Virus record (IMG/VR): IMGVR_UViG_3300027668_000067
Span: 1 to 29,472 of that record
Direction: 5' to 3' (one strand)
From: a virus
DNA length: 29,472 nt
Shown: positions 5,894 to 13,512 of the stretch, piece by piece
Layout of the letters: each line of letters opens with the position of its first letter
How positions within the stretch are numbered: position 1 is the first letter of the stretch
Position numbers and translations under genes: made by a program
Notes under the pieces: generated by a model
Database searches by the model: none
What the model was told of the DNA's origin: nothing
Seen by the model: the letters and a program-made list of their open reading frames with translations, nothing else

Positions 5894-7672
5894 TTAGTGT
5901 GTTTCACTCCAGTTGTCCCCGACTTTATATTCTCCGTCTAGAGGACAGTTTAAATTAAGGATACAACCTGCTTCCCTAATAGCTTGAACACCTGCCTTAC
6001 CAACGTCTACTGCGTCATCAAGGTGACACTCAATCTGCCACTCATCGTGTACGTTAGCTACGAACTTAGCGTCCCAACCCTGCTTCTTTATTTTCTGATC
6101 TAGAATAATCAAAGCCTGCTTCATCACGATTGCTCCTGCTCCTTGCAACAAAGTATTTAATGCAGCATGGTCTGACCGGACAGTAAGCTTACGACCATCT
6201 AGGGCTTTAACGAATCCGCTTTTAGCTTCTCTTTGTACTCGTCCTGTAAGAGCTTTAAATGATGGGAGATTATCAAAGAATGATTGTCTAAGCTCTTTGC
6301 CACCTGCTCTACCTCTTCCAGCCACTGAGCCGAGTTTTGCATCTCCAGCTCCGTAAAGGAGGGCATAGATGAAAGTTTTTGCCTGATCTCTTGATTCAAG
6401 TCCTGCAAGTTTTTGATTAGCGGTGTGAATGTCTCCGTTAAGGATTTCATTTGTATAGCCCTCGTCATTTAAATAGTGTGCCAACATTCTTAGTTCCAGA
6501 CCTGACGCATCAATACCTACAAGCCTATAGTCTTCTGGTACAGTCCAGCAAGACCGACAGTCCTCGCCATATGGTGACTTGCTGCTAGGAATCTGAGCCA
6601 TGTTAGGATGTGAGTGCGTCATTCTAGATGTCACTGCACCATTAGGATTAACGTAGCCATGTACTCTACCAGTGTCCTCGTCTAGCTCCTTGATCCAACT
6701 CTTAGTCTGGGCTAAACGCTTCTGGAACATAAGGTATCTAGCAATCATTGCAGCTTGTGGAATGTTCTTAACCCTGCTGAGTGTTGCCTCATCTACAATA
6801 GGCTGACCTGTTGGTGTATGTTTCTTAGGCTTCCAGCCAAAACCAATTAAGTAATCGCCAATCTGCTTACGAGAACCTAAGTTAAAGGGCGTGACAGTAT
6901 CTCTAGTTACAGGTGGGCTGCCGTTGGTTAGACCCTTGACCATCTTTGCGTACTCCTCAGTGCTGAGTCGAACACCGCTACCGTGCTGATCCTTAGCTGT
7001 CTTAGCTATTGCTCCTGCTTTTGTAAGCTGTGGAGTAAGCACCTGAGTTGTGATCGTGGGGGTGAACACCGTCTGTACTTCTGCCTCTAGATCGTGGAGC
7101 TTAGTTTCAAACATAGCCATAAGACTCATTACTTTCTCAACGTCTAACACAAAACCATTAGTGCGTTGCTGGTCTACAATCTTAGCCACTGCATGTTCTA
7201 TCTGCACTGACTGAGGTGTGAAACCACGGCTCTCAATCTTTAAAGCATTATAAACTTTATAGTTAAGCATCACATCACGCTTACAATACTCTAACATCTC
7301 AGGTGTATAGGCTTCCCATGCATCTTCTTGCTCACCGAAAGTTCCTTTAGTGAATCCTAAGCGATAGCCCCAGCCCTCTAGTCCGTGGTTACCTTCACGG
7401 GTAGGCTTGAACAAACGAGATAGCACTAAGGTATCTACTACTTTCTTTTCAGATAAATCAATACCTGCAATCCTTTCGATAACAGGTATGTCATATCCAA
7501 TTACATTGTGACCGATCAACTTGTTGGCTGCTGCAAGCATCGCATAGCCTTCATCTAACTGTGTGTTGTCAAATGTAAACACATCCTGTGTGTCTACATC
7601 TAAAGCTACAATACAAAATACTTTGTCTGGCTCAAGGCCGTTAGCTTCGATGTCAAATATTAAATTACTCAT
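5894..7672 (-). CDS. Family A DNA polymerase with 3'-5' proofreading domain
   Basis: The phage replicase, 592 residues. Exonuclease: D7/E9 in FDIEANGLE (Exo I), D61 in GHNVIGYD (Exo II), D133 in EYCKRD (Exo III). Polymerase: motif A D388 in VGIDASGLE, motif B RDQAKTFIYALLYG with K432 and Y436, motif C D543 in VHDEW. Y436 is the position of E. coli Pol I F762 and T7 Y526; the tyrosine form is typical of T7-like virulent phage polymerases. The protein is about 110 residues shorter than T7 gp5 (704) and the thumb shows no obvious thioredoxin-binding insertion. The ATG overlaps the primase-helicase stop by 4 bases, coupling the two replisome partners. Confidence 0.97.
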   Translation of the reverse strand: MSNLIFDIEANGLEPDKVFCIVALDVDTQDVFTFDNTQLDEGYAMLAAANKLIGHNVIGYDIPVIERIAGIDLSEKKVVDTLVLSRLFKPTREGNHGLEGWGYRLGFTKGTFGEQEDAWEAYTPEMLEYCKRDVMLNYKVYNALKIESRGFTPQSVQIEHAVAKIVDQQRTNGFVLDVEKVMSLMAMFETKLHDLEAEVQTVFTPTITTQVLTPQLTKAGAIAKTAKDQHGSGVRLSTEEYAKMVKGLTNGSPPVTRDTVTPFNLGSRKQIGDYLIGFGWKPKKHTPTGQPIVDEATLSRVKNIPQAAMIARYLMFQKRLAQTKSWIKELDEDTGRVHGYVNPNGAVTSRMTHSHPNMAQIPSSKSPYGEDCRSCWTVPEDYRLVGIDASGLELRMLAHYLNDEGYTNEILNGDIHTANQKLAGLESRDQAKTFIYALLYGAGDAKLGSVAGRGRAGGKELRQSFFDNLPSFKALTGRVQREAKSGFVKALDGRKLTVRSDHAALNTLLQGAGAIVMKQALIILDQKIKKQGWDAKFVANVHDEWQIECHLDDAVDVGKAGVQAIREAGCILNLNCPLDGEYKVGDNWSETH

Positions 7673-9360
7673 AGCTCTTCTTCTCCAGTGAACTCATCGC
7701 CTTCAATGTCTAGTAGTTCTTTAAGTCTACCTGTCTCCTGCTCATACAACAAGCTGCATGCAACACCGACATCACCAGTGTATCTAGACTTCAACACCCT
7801 GACCTTAGTGGTCGATGCCTCAATAGCATCCTCTGATTGTTGGTTACGCTCCAAAGATATAACGCAGTCAGATAGCTGAGCAATACTCTGCGATCCTCTG
7901 AGGTGTGATAGCCCTGTCTCGATACCGTTCTCATGTCCACGGTTACCTTCAACTCTACGGAGGTGGGACACTAGGATCATACCGCAGCCTGTCTCTTCTA
8001 CTAAAGTTCTTAGCCGATGCATGATGCCGTCAATAGCTTTACGCTCGTCTTGTTCTAGCGTAGAGAGTACTAACATGTGGAGGTGATCAACTACAATCCA
8101 CTTACAGTCCAGACCTATTATCATGTACCGCAGCTTACTAAAGATGTCATCAATGTTATTGACACCGTGATGAGCATGAATCCAGACACGCCCCTCGTTC
8201 TCTCCCATAAATACTTTCTTAAAGAAACCATCTAACTGGTCATCAGTGAACTTAGACTTAACACTATCGAGGTGTAGCTTAGAGTTAGCTTCGACTGCCA
8301 TGATACCTTCAGCGGTACGAGACCAGTTCTCCTCAAGGGCTACGACACCTACGTTGTCATCAGTATGTTCTATCAACCAGTGCTCTATCTCTCTGGTGAC
8401 AGATGACTTACCTAGACCTGTACCACCAGTAAGAGTTACTAGCTCACCAGATCGTAAGCCTTCTAGCTTTCTGTTGAGACCGAACCACGGATAGGGTATA
8501 GCTTCTTTCTTATTGTTGCGGAGTTCTTGATAGGCTGATAGCTGCTCTGATAGATTCAGAACACCGGAAGGTGTATAGACTTTTGAATCCCAGAAGCAAC
8601 TAACATAAGCAGCATGTCTACCTTGACGTAACATATCGTTAGCATCTTTGTAGTCTACAGGTAGTGACATGATCTTAGCTTTGCGGGGTGTTAATAACTT
8701 TGCTATCTCTATCGCTGCTTCCTTGCCCTGTTTATCATTATCAAAGTTAATGACCACTGACTCGAAAGATTCTAGATACTCAAGGTTATCTTTAACATCA
8801 CGAACACCTCCATGTGCTCCTGACTTTATAGATACTACAGGCCACTTGCTACCCATCAGCTCATACGCTGCCATCGCATCGCATTCACCTTCTACTAAAG
8901 TTATAAACTTACCACCTGCCTTGAAGATATGCTCTCCAAACAGACCTACTTCTTTAGCACTACCTGTCCATCCAAACTTCTTATCCTGTTTCCTAATCTT
9001 AGTAGCTGCTAACTCATGTCCATTGTAGTAAGGGTAGTGGTGGTTCTGTATCTTATCGCCATTCATTGTAGACTTAACGCCATACTTCTTAGCTGTAGCT
9101 AGGCTTATCTTACGGTCAGTCAGTTCGTTAAAGGATGCTGCGCTGTGTTGAGATGAATATGTATTACTGTCTTCCATCTTACTGTTCCTTTGATACACTT
9201 CAAAGTCCGTTATGGTATCTGTTTGTTGTACTTCCGATGTACTGTAGTCTTTAAAAAACTTAGCGCAGCTAAAACAAAAACCTGATCCGTCTTCGTTAAT
9301 TCCTACTGCATCTGAACTATCACATTCTTTACAAGGCTGTTGTGTTTTAACAAATGCCAT
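7669..9360 (-). CDS. Bifunctional DNA primase-helicase (T7 gp4-like)
   Basis: Unwinds the fork and makes primers; 563 residues, almost the T7 gp4 length (566). Zinc-binding domain: C10, C13, C29, C32 (C-x2-C-x15-C-x2-C, the T7 spacing). TOPRIM: E157 in LVEGECDA and D207/D209 in NFDND. RecA-like helicase: Walker A GGTGLGKSS (312-320, K318), Walker B WIVVDHLHML with D425, H465 in LVSHLRR, and an arginine-containing SHLRGSQS motif near 488. The acidic C-terminal tail (DIEGDEFTGEEEL) matches the T7 tail that contacts polymerase. Met62 has its own ribosome site, so a helicase-only short form is likely (see the separate entry at 9177-9191). The gene overlaps the polymerase ATG. Confidence 0.96.
   Translation of the reverse strand: MAFVKTQQPCKECDSSDAVGINEDGSGFCFSCAKFFKDYSTSEVQQTDTITDFEVYQRNSKMEDSNTYSSQHSAASFNELTDRKISLATAKKYGVKSTMNGDKIQNHHYPYYNGHELAATKIRKQDKKFGWTGSAKEVGLFGEHIFKAGGKFITLVEGECDAMAAYELMGSKWPVVSIKSGAHGGVRDVKDNLEYLESFESVVINFDNDKQGKEAAIEIAKLLTPRKAKIMSLPVDYKDANDMLRQGRHAAYVSCFWDSKVYTPSGVLNLSEQLSAYQELRNNKKEAIPYPWFGLNRKLEGLRSGELVTLTGGTGLGKSSVTREIEHWLIEHTDDNVGVVALEENWSRTAEGIMAVEANSKLHLDSVKSKFTDDQLDGFFKKVFMGENEGRVWIHAHHGVNNIDDIFSKLRYMIIGLDCKWIVVDHLHMLVLSTLEQDERKAIDGIMHRLRTLVEETGCGMILVSHLRRVEGNRGHENGIETGLSHLRGSQSIAQLSDCVISLERNQQSEDAIEASTTKVRVLKSRYTGDVGVACSLLYEQETGRLKELLDIEGDEFTGEEEL
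9177..9191 (-). promoter_or_regulatory. Internal ribosome site and ATG for a short helicase form
   Basis: Inside the primase-helicase gene an in-frame ATG (9177-9175, codon 62) is preceded by AAAGGA (minus strand, 9191-9186) at 8-base spacing. T7 gene 4 has the same arrangement, producing the zinc-domain-less 4B protein from codon 64. A product starting here would lack all four zinc cysteines but keep TOPRIM and helicase domains. The site is seen in sequence; use of it is inference. Confidence 0.6.
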
Positions 9361-9364
9361 TGTT

Positions 9365-9589
9365 TTATTCCTCTATAAGTGTAGCTTTCCCTGCTACTAT
9401 AGCCTCTTCCTTTAGATGGGGTTTAAGTTTGTCCATCAGTGTAATACCTGACGCGCTGTATAGTGTTGAAGTTAATTGTGATTCTTTAAGTCTCTTAGTA
9501 TTTTCGGAAAGGACAGAGAAAATACTCTGCCCCTCCGAAGATAAGAGATCGACATTATAATAAACACCGTCCATCTCAACTGTATTCAT
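9365..9589 (-). CDS. Hypothetical protein between SSB and primase-helicase
   Basis: 74 residues, unrecognised with confidence. It starts MNTVEMDGVYYNVDLLSSEG, a short beta-hairpin-like opening (xVxxDGxxYxxDxLS) also seen in DUF6447-like small phage proteins, and continues as helix (FSVLSENTKRLKESQL; LMDKLKPHLKEEAIVAG). The ATG overlaps the SSB stop (TAATG) and the stop lies 4 bases before the primase-helicase ATG. Its fixed place between two replisome genes makes a replication accessory role possible, but this is only positional. Confidence 0.7.
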   Translation of the reverse strand: MNTVEMDGVYYNVDLLSSEGQSIFSVLSENTKRLKESQLTSTLYSASGITLMDKLKPHLKEEAIVAGKATLIEE

Positions 9590-10017
9590 TACAGTTCATC
9601 CTCCATCCCTGAGTCTAGTGCGTCAAACTCTGCACCGTCTGGAGTACCGACCTCAATTAAGTCGATGACTTGCATAGCTTGAAAGTCTAGACCTTTAAAG
9701 ACCTGACCTTTCCATGTTGATTCCCATTCCTTGTACTGAACTCTAACATTAGAACCATTACCGACACGGGCATCTAGCTGATTCTTCTGAGCATCAACTA
9801 GCTTAGGAGCTTGTCGAACCATTCCATTGGGGCCATTGACTTTACGCTTGATGACAATAGCTGGGCCTTCATCCATGTGCTTGATAGTAAAGCCACGCTG
9901 TTCAAAGTCATCTGCCACTGCTTGATCTACAACTAAGTTAACCGAATACACTGGCTCGAAAGTAGTGTTAGGAGTTGTTACTGCTGCCCAGTATGCTGAG
10001 CCTTGTAGTATTGCCAT
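9589..10017 (-). CDS. Single-stranded DNA-binding protein (T7 gp2.5-like role)
   Basis: 142 residues. It begins with ILQGSAYWAAVTTPN and a beta-rich body (FEPVYSVNLVVDQ; PAIVIKRKVNGPNG; NVRVQYKEWE; FKGLDFQAMQVIDLIEV), consistent with an OB fold of the phage SSB type. It ends in an acidic tail (DALDSGMEDEL), as in T7 gp2.5 and bacterial SSB, where the tail contacts replication partners. Length and place just upstream of the primase-helicase fit. It is the first gene after a sigma70-like promoter at 10054-10083, so it may be made at high level. I infer the role from tail, fold pattern and position; direct motif identity is modest. Confidence 0.8.
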   Translation of the reverse strand: MAILQGSAYWAAVTTPNTTFEPVYSVNLVVDQAVADDFEQRGFTIKHMDEGPAIVIKRKVNGPNGMVRQAPKLVDAQKNQLDARVGNGSNVRVQYKEWESTWKGQVFKGLDFQAMQVIDLIEVGTPDGAEFDALDSGMEDEL

Positions 10018-10053
10018 GATAATATACCTATTGGTGTGGTTGATTGAAGTTGC

Positions 10054-10083
10054 ATTGTAACATATCTAAATATTAATTGTCTA
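10054..10083 (-). promoter_or_regulatory. Sigma70-like leftward promoter before SSB
   Basis: Minus strand: TAGACA (10083-10078), 18-base spacer, TACAAT (10059-10054) within TGTTACAAT. The same TGTTACAAT box occurs in the promoter at 12119. It would drive SSB, primase-helicase and polymerase. Start site would be near 10047. Confidence 0.5.
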
Positions 10084-10425
10084 TTTATTTCCTACTGTAT
10101 CTCGATCAATAATATCTTCTTCTTTAACAAAGATACCATCTACCATCATACCTTTACGATCTTTAATATCTTGATAGGCATGATCAATACAATCTTTTAG
10201 AGACAAGTTGTGTCTGACAGCGATGTTGATTAGCACCACGATGATGTCACCGATGTCATCAATGGGTGTCTGCCCTTTACAGATACTATCGGACAGCTCA
10301 CCTAACTCTTGTATTAATTTAAGCACCTGATCCTTGTCGCTGGAACCGTGTATTAAGTTCCTTGCTACATGCCATGACACTACGTTCTGAATTGAAAGCT
10401 CTATGCCTCTGTTTTCTTCTTGCAT
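10081..10425 (-). CDS. MazG-like nucleotide pyrophosphohydrolase
   Basis: 114 residues with the all-alpha NTP-PPase pattern: E40 and E43 in QELGELSD, then D57 and D60 in DDIGDIIVVL, giving the metal-binding ExxE...(D/E)xxD signature. The following segment INIAVRHNLSLKDCIDHAYQ and KDRKGMMVDGIFVKE is typical of MazG-like phage proteins. These hydrolyse nucleoside triphosphates; in phages proposed roles are cleaning the nucleotide pool or altering host (p)ppGpp-linked signalling, neither shown here. A strong AAGGAGG ribosome site precedes the ATG and is formed by the end of the previous gene. Confidence 0.88.
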   Translation of the reverse strand: MQEENRGIELSIQNVVSWHVARNLIHGSSDKDQVLKLIQELGELSDSICKGQTPIDDIGDIIVVLINIAVRHNLSLKDCIDHAYQDIKDRKGMMVDGIFVKEEDIIDRDTVGNK

Positions 10426-10426
10426 G

Positions 10427-10621
10427 TTAGACCTCCTTCATATCTAGCACTGTGTCGTGCTCAGTTTTATCAATGATGTATTGTATTACAGCTTGCTCTC
10501 TTACATTGTACATGGAACAAGCTGTACTCAGTGGGACTTTACCTTCAGTAACATCTACTGCTGCCTTAGCTGTAGCCATAGACTCAGGGCTAGGATTACC
10601 TTGTAAACTTTCTGCAAACAT
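10427..10621 (-). CDS. Small HTH-like hypothetical protein
   Basis: 64 residues from ATG 10621, which has TGAGG five to six bases upstream; a reading from ATG 10642 would add seven residues but overlaps the previous gene and lacks a ribosome site. The segment TAKAAVDVTEGKVP (18-31) followed by STACSMYNVREQAVIQYI (32-49) has the spacing of a helix-turn-helix of the resolvase/Psq kind (helix, turn around Tyr38-Val40, second helix). This is inferred from pattern only. The stop provides the ribosome site of the MazG gene. Confidence 0.65.
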   Translation of the reverse strand: MFAESLQGNPSPESMATAKAAVDVTEGKVPLSTACSMYNVREQAVIQYIIDKTEHDTVLDMKEV

Positions 10622-10628
10622 ATTAACC

Positions 10629-10829
10629 TCAGAGTAGCGCATAAATAATAACAGTGAGTACTACACCGGACGCAAAAATTAAACCATTACGAGCAGCTAG
10701 TGTTAGACGATGGTTGAAACGGTGTGCAGCCCTGTCAAGTATCTGAACTGTCCACACCTTTAGTCTCAACGAGATGTTTAAGCAGGCCGACTTCATCCAT
10801 TCGATGCTTACGTTTATCTTTTCTTTCAT
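10629..10829 (-). CDS. Putative 66-aa protein with C-terminal membrane span
   Basis: ATG 10829 is preceded by AGAGG at 6-base spacing. The protein starts MKEKINVSIEWMKSACLNIS, continues with a basic amphipathic part (RLKVWTVQILDRAAHRFNHR) and ends with a hydrophobic segment (LIFASGVVLTVIIYALL, 50-66), suggesting a tail-anchored membrane protein. It overlaps the neighbouring MADPTHGGKGD gene by 95 bases in another frame, which lowers confidence, but the second half is not covered by any other gene and has a clear ribosome site. Confidence 0.5.
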   Translation of the reverse strand: MKEKINVSIEWMKSACLNISLRLKVWTVQILDRAAHRFNHRLTLAARNGLIFASGVVLTVIIYALL

Positions 10830-10944
10830 GTTGAACCTCTTTAAATTGCTGGTTAAAAATGCGATCAAAATTGTCGCCATAAGTTTTACTGTCCTTTACT
10901 CTAGACCTATCACCTTTACCGCCATGTGTTGGGTCAGCCATCAT
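10735..10944 (-). CDS. Small charged phage protein (MADPTHGGKGD type)
   Basis: 69 residues. The N-terminus MADPTHGGKGDRSRV followed by YGDNFDRIF resembles short phage proteins I have seen with (M)DPTHGGKGSxxR...YxxNWDxIF. The rest is hydrophilic and highly charged (VQHERKDKRKHRMDEV), without cysteine or membrane segment. Start could be either of two adjacent ATG codons (10944 or 10941). The ATG overlaps the stop of the 67-aa gene upstream by 4 bases. Function is unknown. Confidence 0.65.
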   Translation of the reverse strand: MMADPTHGGKGDRSRVKDSKTYGDNFDRIFNQQFKEVQHERKDKRKHRMDEVGLLKHLVETKGVDSSDT

Positions 10945-11144
10945 TCATGCTCCTGATAACAGACACCAAAACTAATTAAGATAAGGGGTAAGGATATAAG
11001 TATACCCTCAAACTCTGCTACCTCTAAGTCTTCACGACCCCTCCTGCTTATCCAGACAGGCCGTGAGTTAGCAAACTCTAAGTCAAGCCCCACCCCATTT
11101 CTAAACTCAATGGTTAGGGACTGCCCAAATAAATCTATTGTCAT
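10941..11144 (-). CDS. Hypothetical protein (67 aa)
   Basis: Starts MTIDLFGQSLTIEFRNGVGL, followed by FANSRPVWISRRGREDLEVA and a hydrophobic C-terminal half (FEGILISLPLILISFGVCY) that could be one membrane span. AAGGCGG lies upstream of the ATG. It tiles exactly between the DUF932 gene (stop at 11146) and the next gene, with which it overlaps by 4 bases. There is no family recognised. Confidence 0.6.
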   Translation of the reverse strand: MTIDLFGQSLTIEFRNGVGLDLEFANSRPVWISRRGREDLEVAEFEGILISLPLILISFGVCYQEHE

Positions 11145-11145
11145 A

Positions 11146-12093
11146 TCATGCCGCCTTCATAAAGTTATTGTTTCTAATAGCAGTTCTAATTAACTGATGT
11201 CTCTGATGCTTAACTGCTGCGATGTTACCTGATGTACCTTGTCTAACTGTCCCACCATGTGAAGACCAGTCAGTCATAGCATTATACACTGCCCAGTAGT
11301 TAGTACCTAAACGCTTTCTATATACTTGAACGTACTTGTTCCAGATATATTCTAAGCTGCTACTTTTTCTAGGCATATCTGATAGAACCATATCGCCCTG
11401 AGTGATCCCGCTTTCTATTAGACTTAAAGCTGAGCTGCACTTCAATGCTTCAGCAAAGAATTTAAATGCTGCTTGATCAGTGACTGATGTATCTATCCAC
11501 TGTAACCACAGGTCTCTCTCTTTATGGAACACATCCATAGCTTTAGTGATTGCTCTACCGCCATGCTCAATGTCTAGTGACTGTGTATGCTTAGCTTTAT
11601 ACACTGCTACCTCACCACCTACAAAGACTTGTAAGTTTGTACAAGCACTCTGAATAGCTGCTGCGCTAATCATAAACGGCCATGTACCATCGAAGGATGT
11701 TATAGCTAGAAGGCTCAGAGAAGCTGTGTCACCATCTCCAGTTTGATATGTATGCTCTGGTAAACGGTACTGAACAAAGGTTCTAGAGCCATCGTGTGAC
11801 GATCTGATGGTCTCCTGCATTCCATTAATTGATAGGTCTGAACGCTCAATAATGTTTCGAGTAGTATCAATCATATGCTTAGGAGGGACAGCCTTGTAAC
11901 CATGACCATGAACACCTAGCTCTTGACCTGTATCTGTACGATAGATAGCAGCCTTAGAACTAGGGAACTCTGTGCCGTCAGCATAATAAACTAAGGGTGA
12001 TGTAGCTATATCAAAGTCAGCTGATCCATAACCTCCAGCTCTTATATTGTTTAGTGCTGTGTTGTTTGCAAACATCGGTGTAATATTATTCAT
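11146..12093 (-). CDS. DUF932 phage/plasmid-like protein
   Basis: 315 residues. Features of DUF932: YRTDTGQELGVHGHGYKAVP near 50-69 and later a basic block with RAITKAMDVFHKERDLW, followed by NYWAVYNAMTDWSSHGG. DUF932 proteins are common in phages, plasmids and mobile elements; their function is not established, and roles in replication or recombination have been only suggested. GAGG precedes the ATG, and a sigma70-like promoter lies 26-55 bases upstream, making this the first gene of a possible sub-operon running through MazG. Confidence 0.88.
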   Translation of the reverse strand: MNNITPMFANNTALNNIRAGGYGSADFDIATSPLVYYADGTEFPSSKAAIYRTDTGQELGVHGHGYKAVPPKHMIDTTRNIIERSDLSINGMQETIRSSHDGSRTFVQYRLPEHTYQTGDGDTASLSLLAITSFDGTWPFMISAAAIQSACTNLQVFVGGEVAVYKAKHTQSLDIEHGGRAITKAMDVFHKERDLWLQWIDTSVTDQAAFKFFAEALKCSSALSLIESGITQGDMVLSDMPRKSSSLEYIWNKYVQVYRKRLGTNYWAVYNAMTDWSSHGGTVRQGTSGNIAAVKHQRHQLIRTAIRNNNFMKAA

Positions 12094-12118
12094 TGTGGAA
12101 CCTCATTAATTAATTTTA

Positions 12119-12148
12119 ATTGTAACACAAAAACCATTTGGACAACAA
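12119..12148 (-). promoter_or_regulatory. Sigma70-like leftward promoter before DUF932 gene
   Basis: Minus strand TTGTTG (12148-12143), 18-base spacer, TACAAT (12124-12119), preceded by TGT as in the promoter at 10054. It lies in the only 100-base gap of this part of the operon (12094-12198), which otherwise holds just a 15-codon frame of no clear meaning. Confidence 0.45.
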
Positions 12149-12198
12149 CTACATTATCTTTATAATGCTTTTAAGGTCTTTAAGATACTTGTTCATTC

Positions 12199-12366
12199 TT
12201 ATTCATTACCTTCAGTAGGATATACATAAGTATCCTCTAAATCTTTAAAGGTTAAAGTATCTTCAAAGCATTTAATACACATTTCATCACTGTTAATATG
12301 GTCGATGTAGTTCCTTAAACATAAAGAACAACTTAAAATTCTTGCACTACTGTCTGATCTCATCAT
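12199..12366 (-). CDS. Small zinc-knuckle protein (55 aa)
   Basis: ATG 12366 (or the adjacent ATG 12363) overlaps the end of the 70-aa gene upstream; TAA at 12199-12201. Cysteines C13, C16, C30 and C33 form CxxC-x13-CxxC (SCSLC ... MCIKC), typical of a zinc ribbon. The acidic C-terminus (FKDLEDTYVYPTEGNE) follows. Such micro-proteins are often nucleic-acid or protein-binding, but the role is unknown. Confidence 0.65.
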   Translation of the reverse strand: MMRSDSSARILSCSLCLRNYIDHINSDEMCIKCFEDTLTFKDLEDTYVYPTEGNE

Positions 12367-12559
12367 CGTTCACTACCTCTATAGGTGCTAGCTCTACTAA
12401 ATGTTCGTTGTATTTCGGGTAACTTCGGTTAACTTCTGCGAACTTCAAAGCTTCTTCAGGACTAGATGCTGCAACATCTATATAGTAACCACTTACTTTA
12501 CCCATTAGTACTTTGTAAGTCTCTATCTTTTCTTCTGTGTCTATTTGTTTAAAGCTCAT
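12347..12559 (-). CDS. Hypothetical protein (70 aa)
   Basis: Start chosen at ATG 12559 (MSFKQIDTEEKIETYKVLMG), which overlaps the previous gene by 11 bases; a longer reading from 12595 lies mostly inside that gene. The sequence KVSGYYIDVAASSPEEALKF followed by AEV has a beta-strand then helix pattern with SPEEAL, common in small phage alpha/beta proteins that carry a short DUF-type fold (a domain of the kind VxVxAxSxEEAxxxA). No function is assigned. Confidence 0.65.
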   Translation of the reverse strand: MSFKQIDTEEKIETYKVLMGKVSGYYIDVAASSPEEALKFAEVNRSYPKYNEHLVELAPIEVVNDDEIRQ

Positions 12560-12851
12560 GGATTGCCCTATTGTGTGGGTTATAGTTCTGATCAATAGAC
12601 ATTGGTGCTTTTCTTAGCCACTCGTCCATCATCCTTGTACTCTTATCTGGTAGCATTGTTATTGGTGGCCTAACATATACTAAAGCTAGGAAGGCATCGT
12701 CTAATTCTACATAGCTATGACGCTTCAGCCTAGTATGTAATGTATTATAATTAACACCACTGACCTCCGCTAATTGTTTTAAGTTATACCAGTCACCTGA
12801 TACTAGCTGTGGGTTATCACCGAAGTACTGGTGCAATACAAAGTCTACCAT
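12549..12851 (-). CDS. Helix-turn-helix DNA-binding protein (100 aa)
   Basis: Residues 23-44 (NLKQLAEVSGVNYNTLHTRL) are a textbook HTH: first helix LKQLAEVSG, turn, recognition helix YNTLHTRLKR. The N-terminus MVDFVLHQYF and the C-terminal portion (DEWLRKAPMSIDQ) are not recognised. It probably regulates phage or host transcription; the duplicated promoter/operator elements upstream in this operon (14.26 and 15.91 kb) are possible targets, but this is a guess. The ATG overlaps the stop of the 40-aa gene. Confidence 0.75.
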   Translation of the reverse strand: MVDFVLHQYFGDNPQLVSGDWYNLKQLAEVSGVNYNTLHTRLKRHSYVELDDAFLALVYVRPPITMLPDKSTRMMDEWLRKAPMSIDQNYNPHNRAIHEL

Positions 12852-12973
12852 TATTTATCTCCTAAATAAGTTATTATATAGTAAGGGCTGTATGCCTGTC
12901 CAATTTTATGTGCATCTTCTAGTGTTGAGGCGTACTGAGTACAGCCTGATTCGTCCCAATCAATTGCCCACAT
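12851..12973 (-). CDS. Small hypothetical protein (40 aa)
   Basis: ATG 12973 to TAA 12851, sharing one base with the next ATG (TAATG) and starting 2 bases after the upstream stop. The product MWAIDWDESGCTQYASTLED, then AHKIGQAYSPYYIITYLG, looks like a compact beta-alpha-beta peptide. Perfect tiling supports it. Function is unknown. Confidence 0.6.
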   Translation of the reverse strand: MWAIDWDESGCTQYASTLEDAHKIGQAYSPYYIITYLGDK

Positions 12974-12975
12974 AG

Positions 12976-13512
12976 CTATCTCTCCACTGTTACTTTAAAG
13001 TCTACCGCATCTATCTCAGTGCGAACTGCATCGACAATGAATTCTTCTACGCTGTCTCTCACTGTAGATATAACATCACCTAAGTCTATATCTTCATCAG
13101 CTTTTTGTTCTAATTCAGAGATGCGATACTCATGGTCATCGCCCTGACTGTCAAGAGTTTCAGCTAAACGCTCAACGTCATGTATACTAGATTCTACATC
13201 CTCTACTGTAGATTCTAATGACTCTAAGCGTTGAGATATATTGATTTGGTTCAGGCCATCAAAAGAATTATCTTCATCGAGACCCATCATCTGCCTCTCT
13301 AAGTCTGCAATTCTATTAGCGTCACGGATATGTATAGCTTCTGCCTCACCATAGAGATGATGCAGCGCCTTGTTCTCTTCTTCTACCTGTTTAACATCCT
13401 GCATTAGCTGTTCTATCTTCAACCATTTAGGATCACCTGTCTCTGATGATGCTATCTTCGCCATTATTCTATCATCTACCCATGCTTCTATTACTTCGAT
13501 TAAAGTTTTCAT
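12976..13512 (-). CDS. Long acidic coiled-coil protein
   Basis: 178 residues from ATG 13512, which overlaps the TGA of the zinc-ribbon gene (ATGA) and has GGAG about 9 bases upstream; a TTG at 13527 would add five residues. The middle is heptad-like coiled coil (residues about 40-140: VKQVEEENKALHHLYGEAEA; ADLERQMMGLDEDN; QRLESLESTVEDVESSIHDV; RISELEQKADED). It ends with a hydrophobic helix (VEEFIVDAVRTEIDAV). No enzyme motif. Similar coiled-coil proteins occur in phage early regions with unknown roles. Confidence 0.8.
   Translation of the reverse strand: MKTLIEVIEAWVDDRIMAKIASSETGDPKWLKIEQLMQDVKQVEEENKALHHLYGEAEAIHIRDANRIADLERQMMGLDEDNSFDGLNQINISQRLESLESTVEDVESSIHDVERLAETLDSQGDDHEYRISELEQKADEDIDLGDVISTVRDSVEEFIVDAVRTEIDAVDFKVTVER

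Noticed and set aside
6199-6468. Leftward 89-codon frame inside the DNA polymerase gene
   Set aside because: Lies in another frame over the conserved motif A/B region; no ribosome site and no gap to fill, so a shadow of strong coding constraint.
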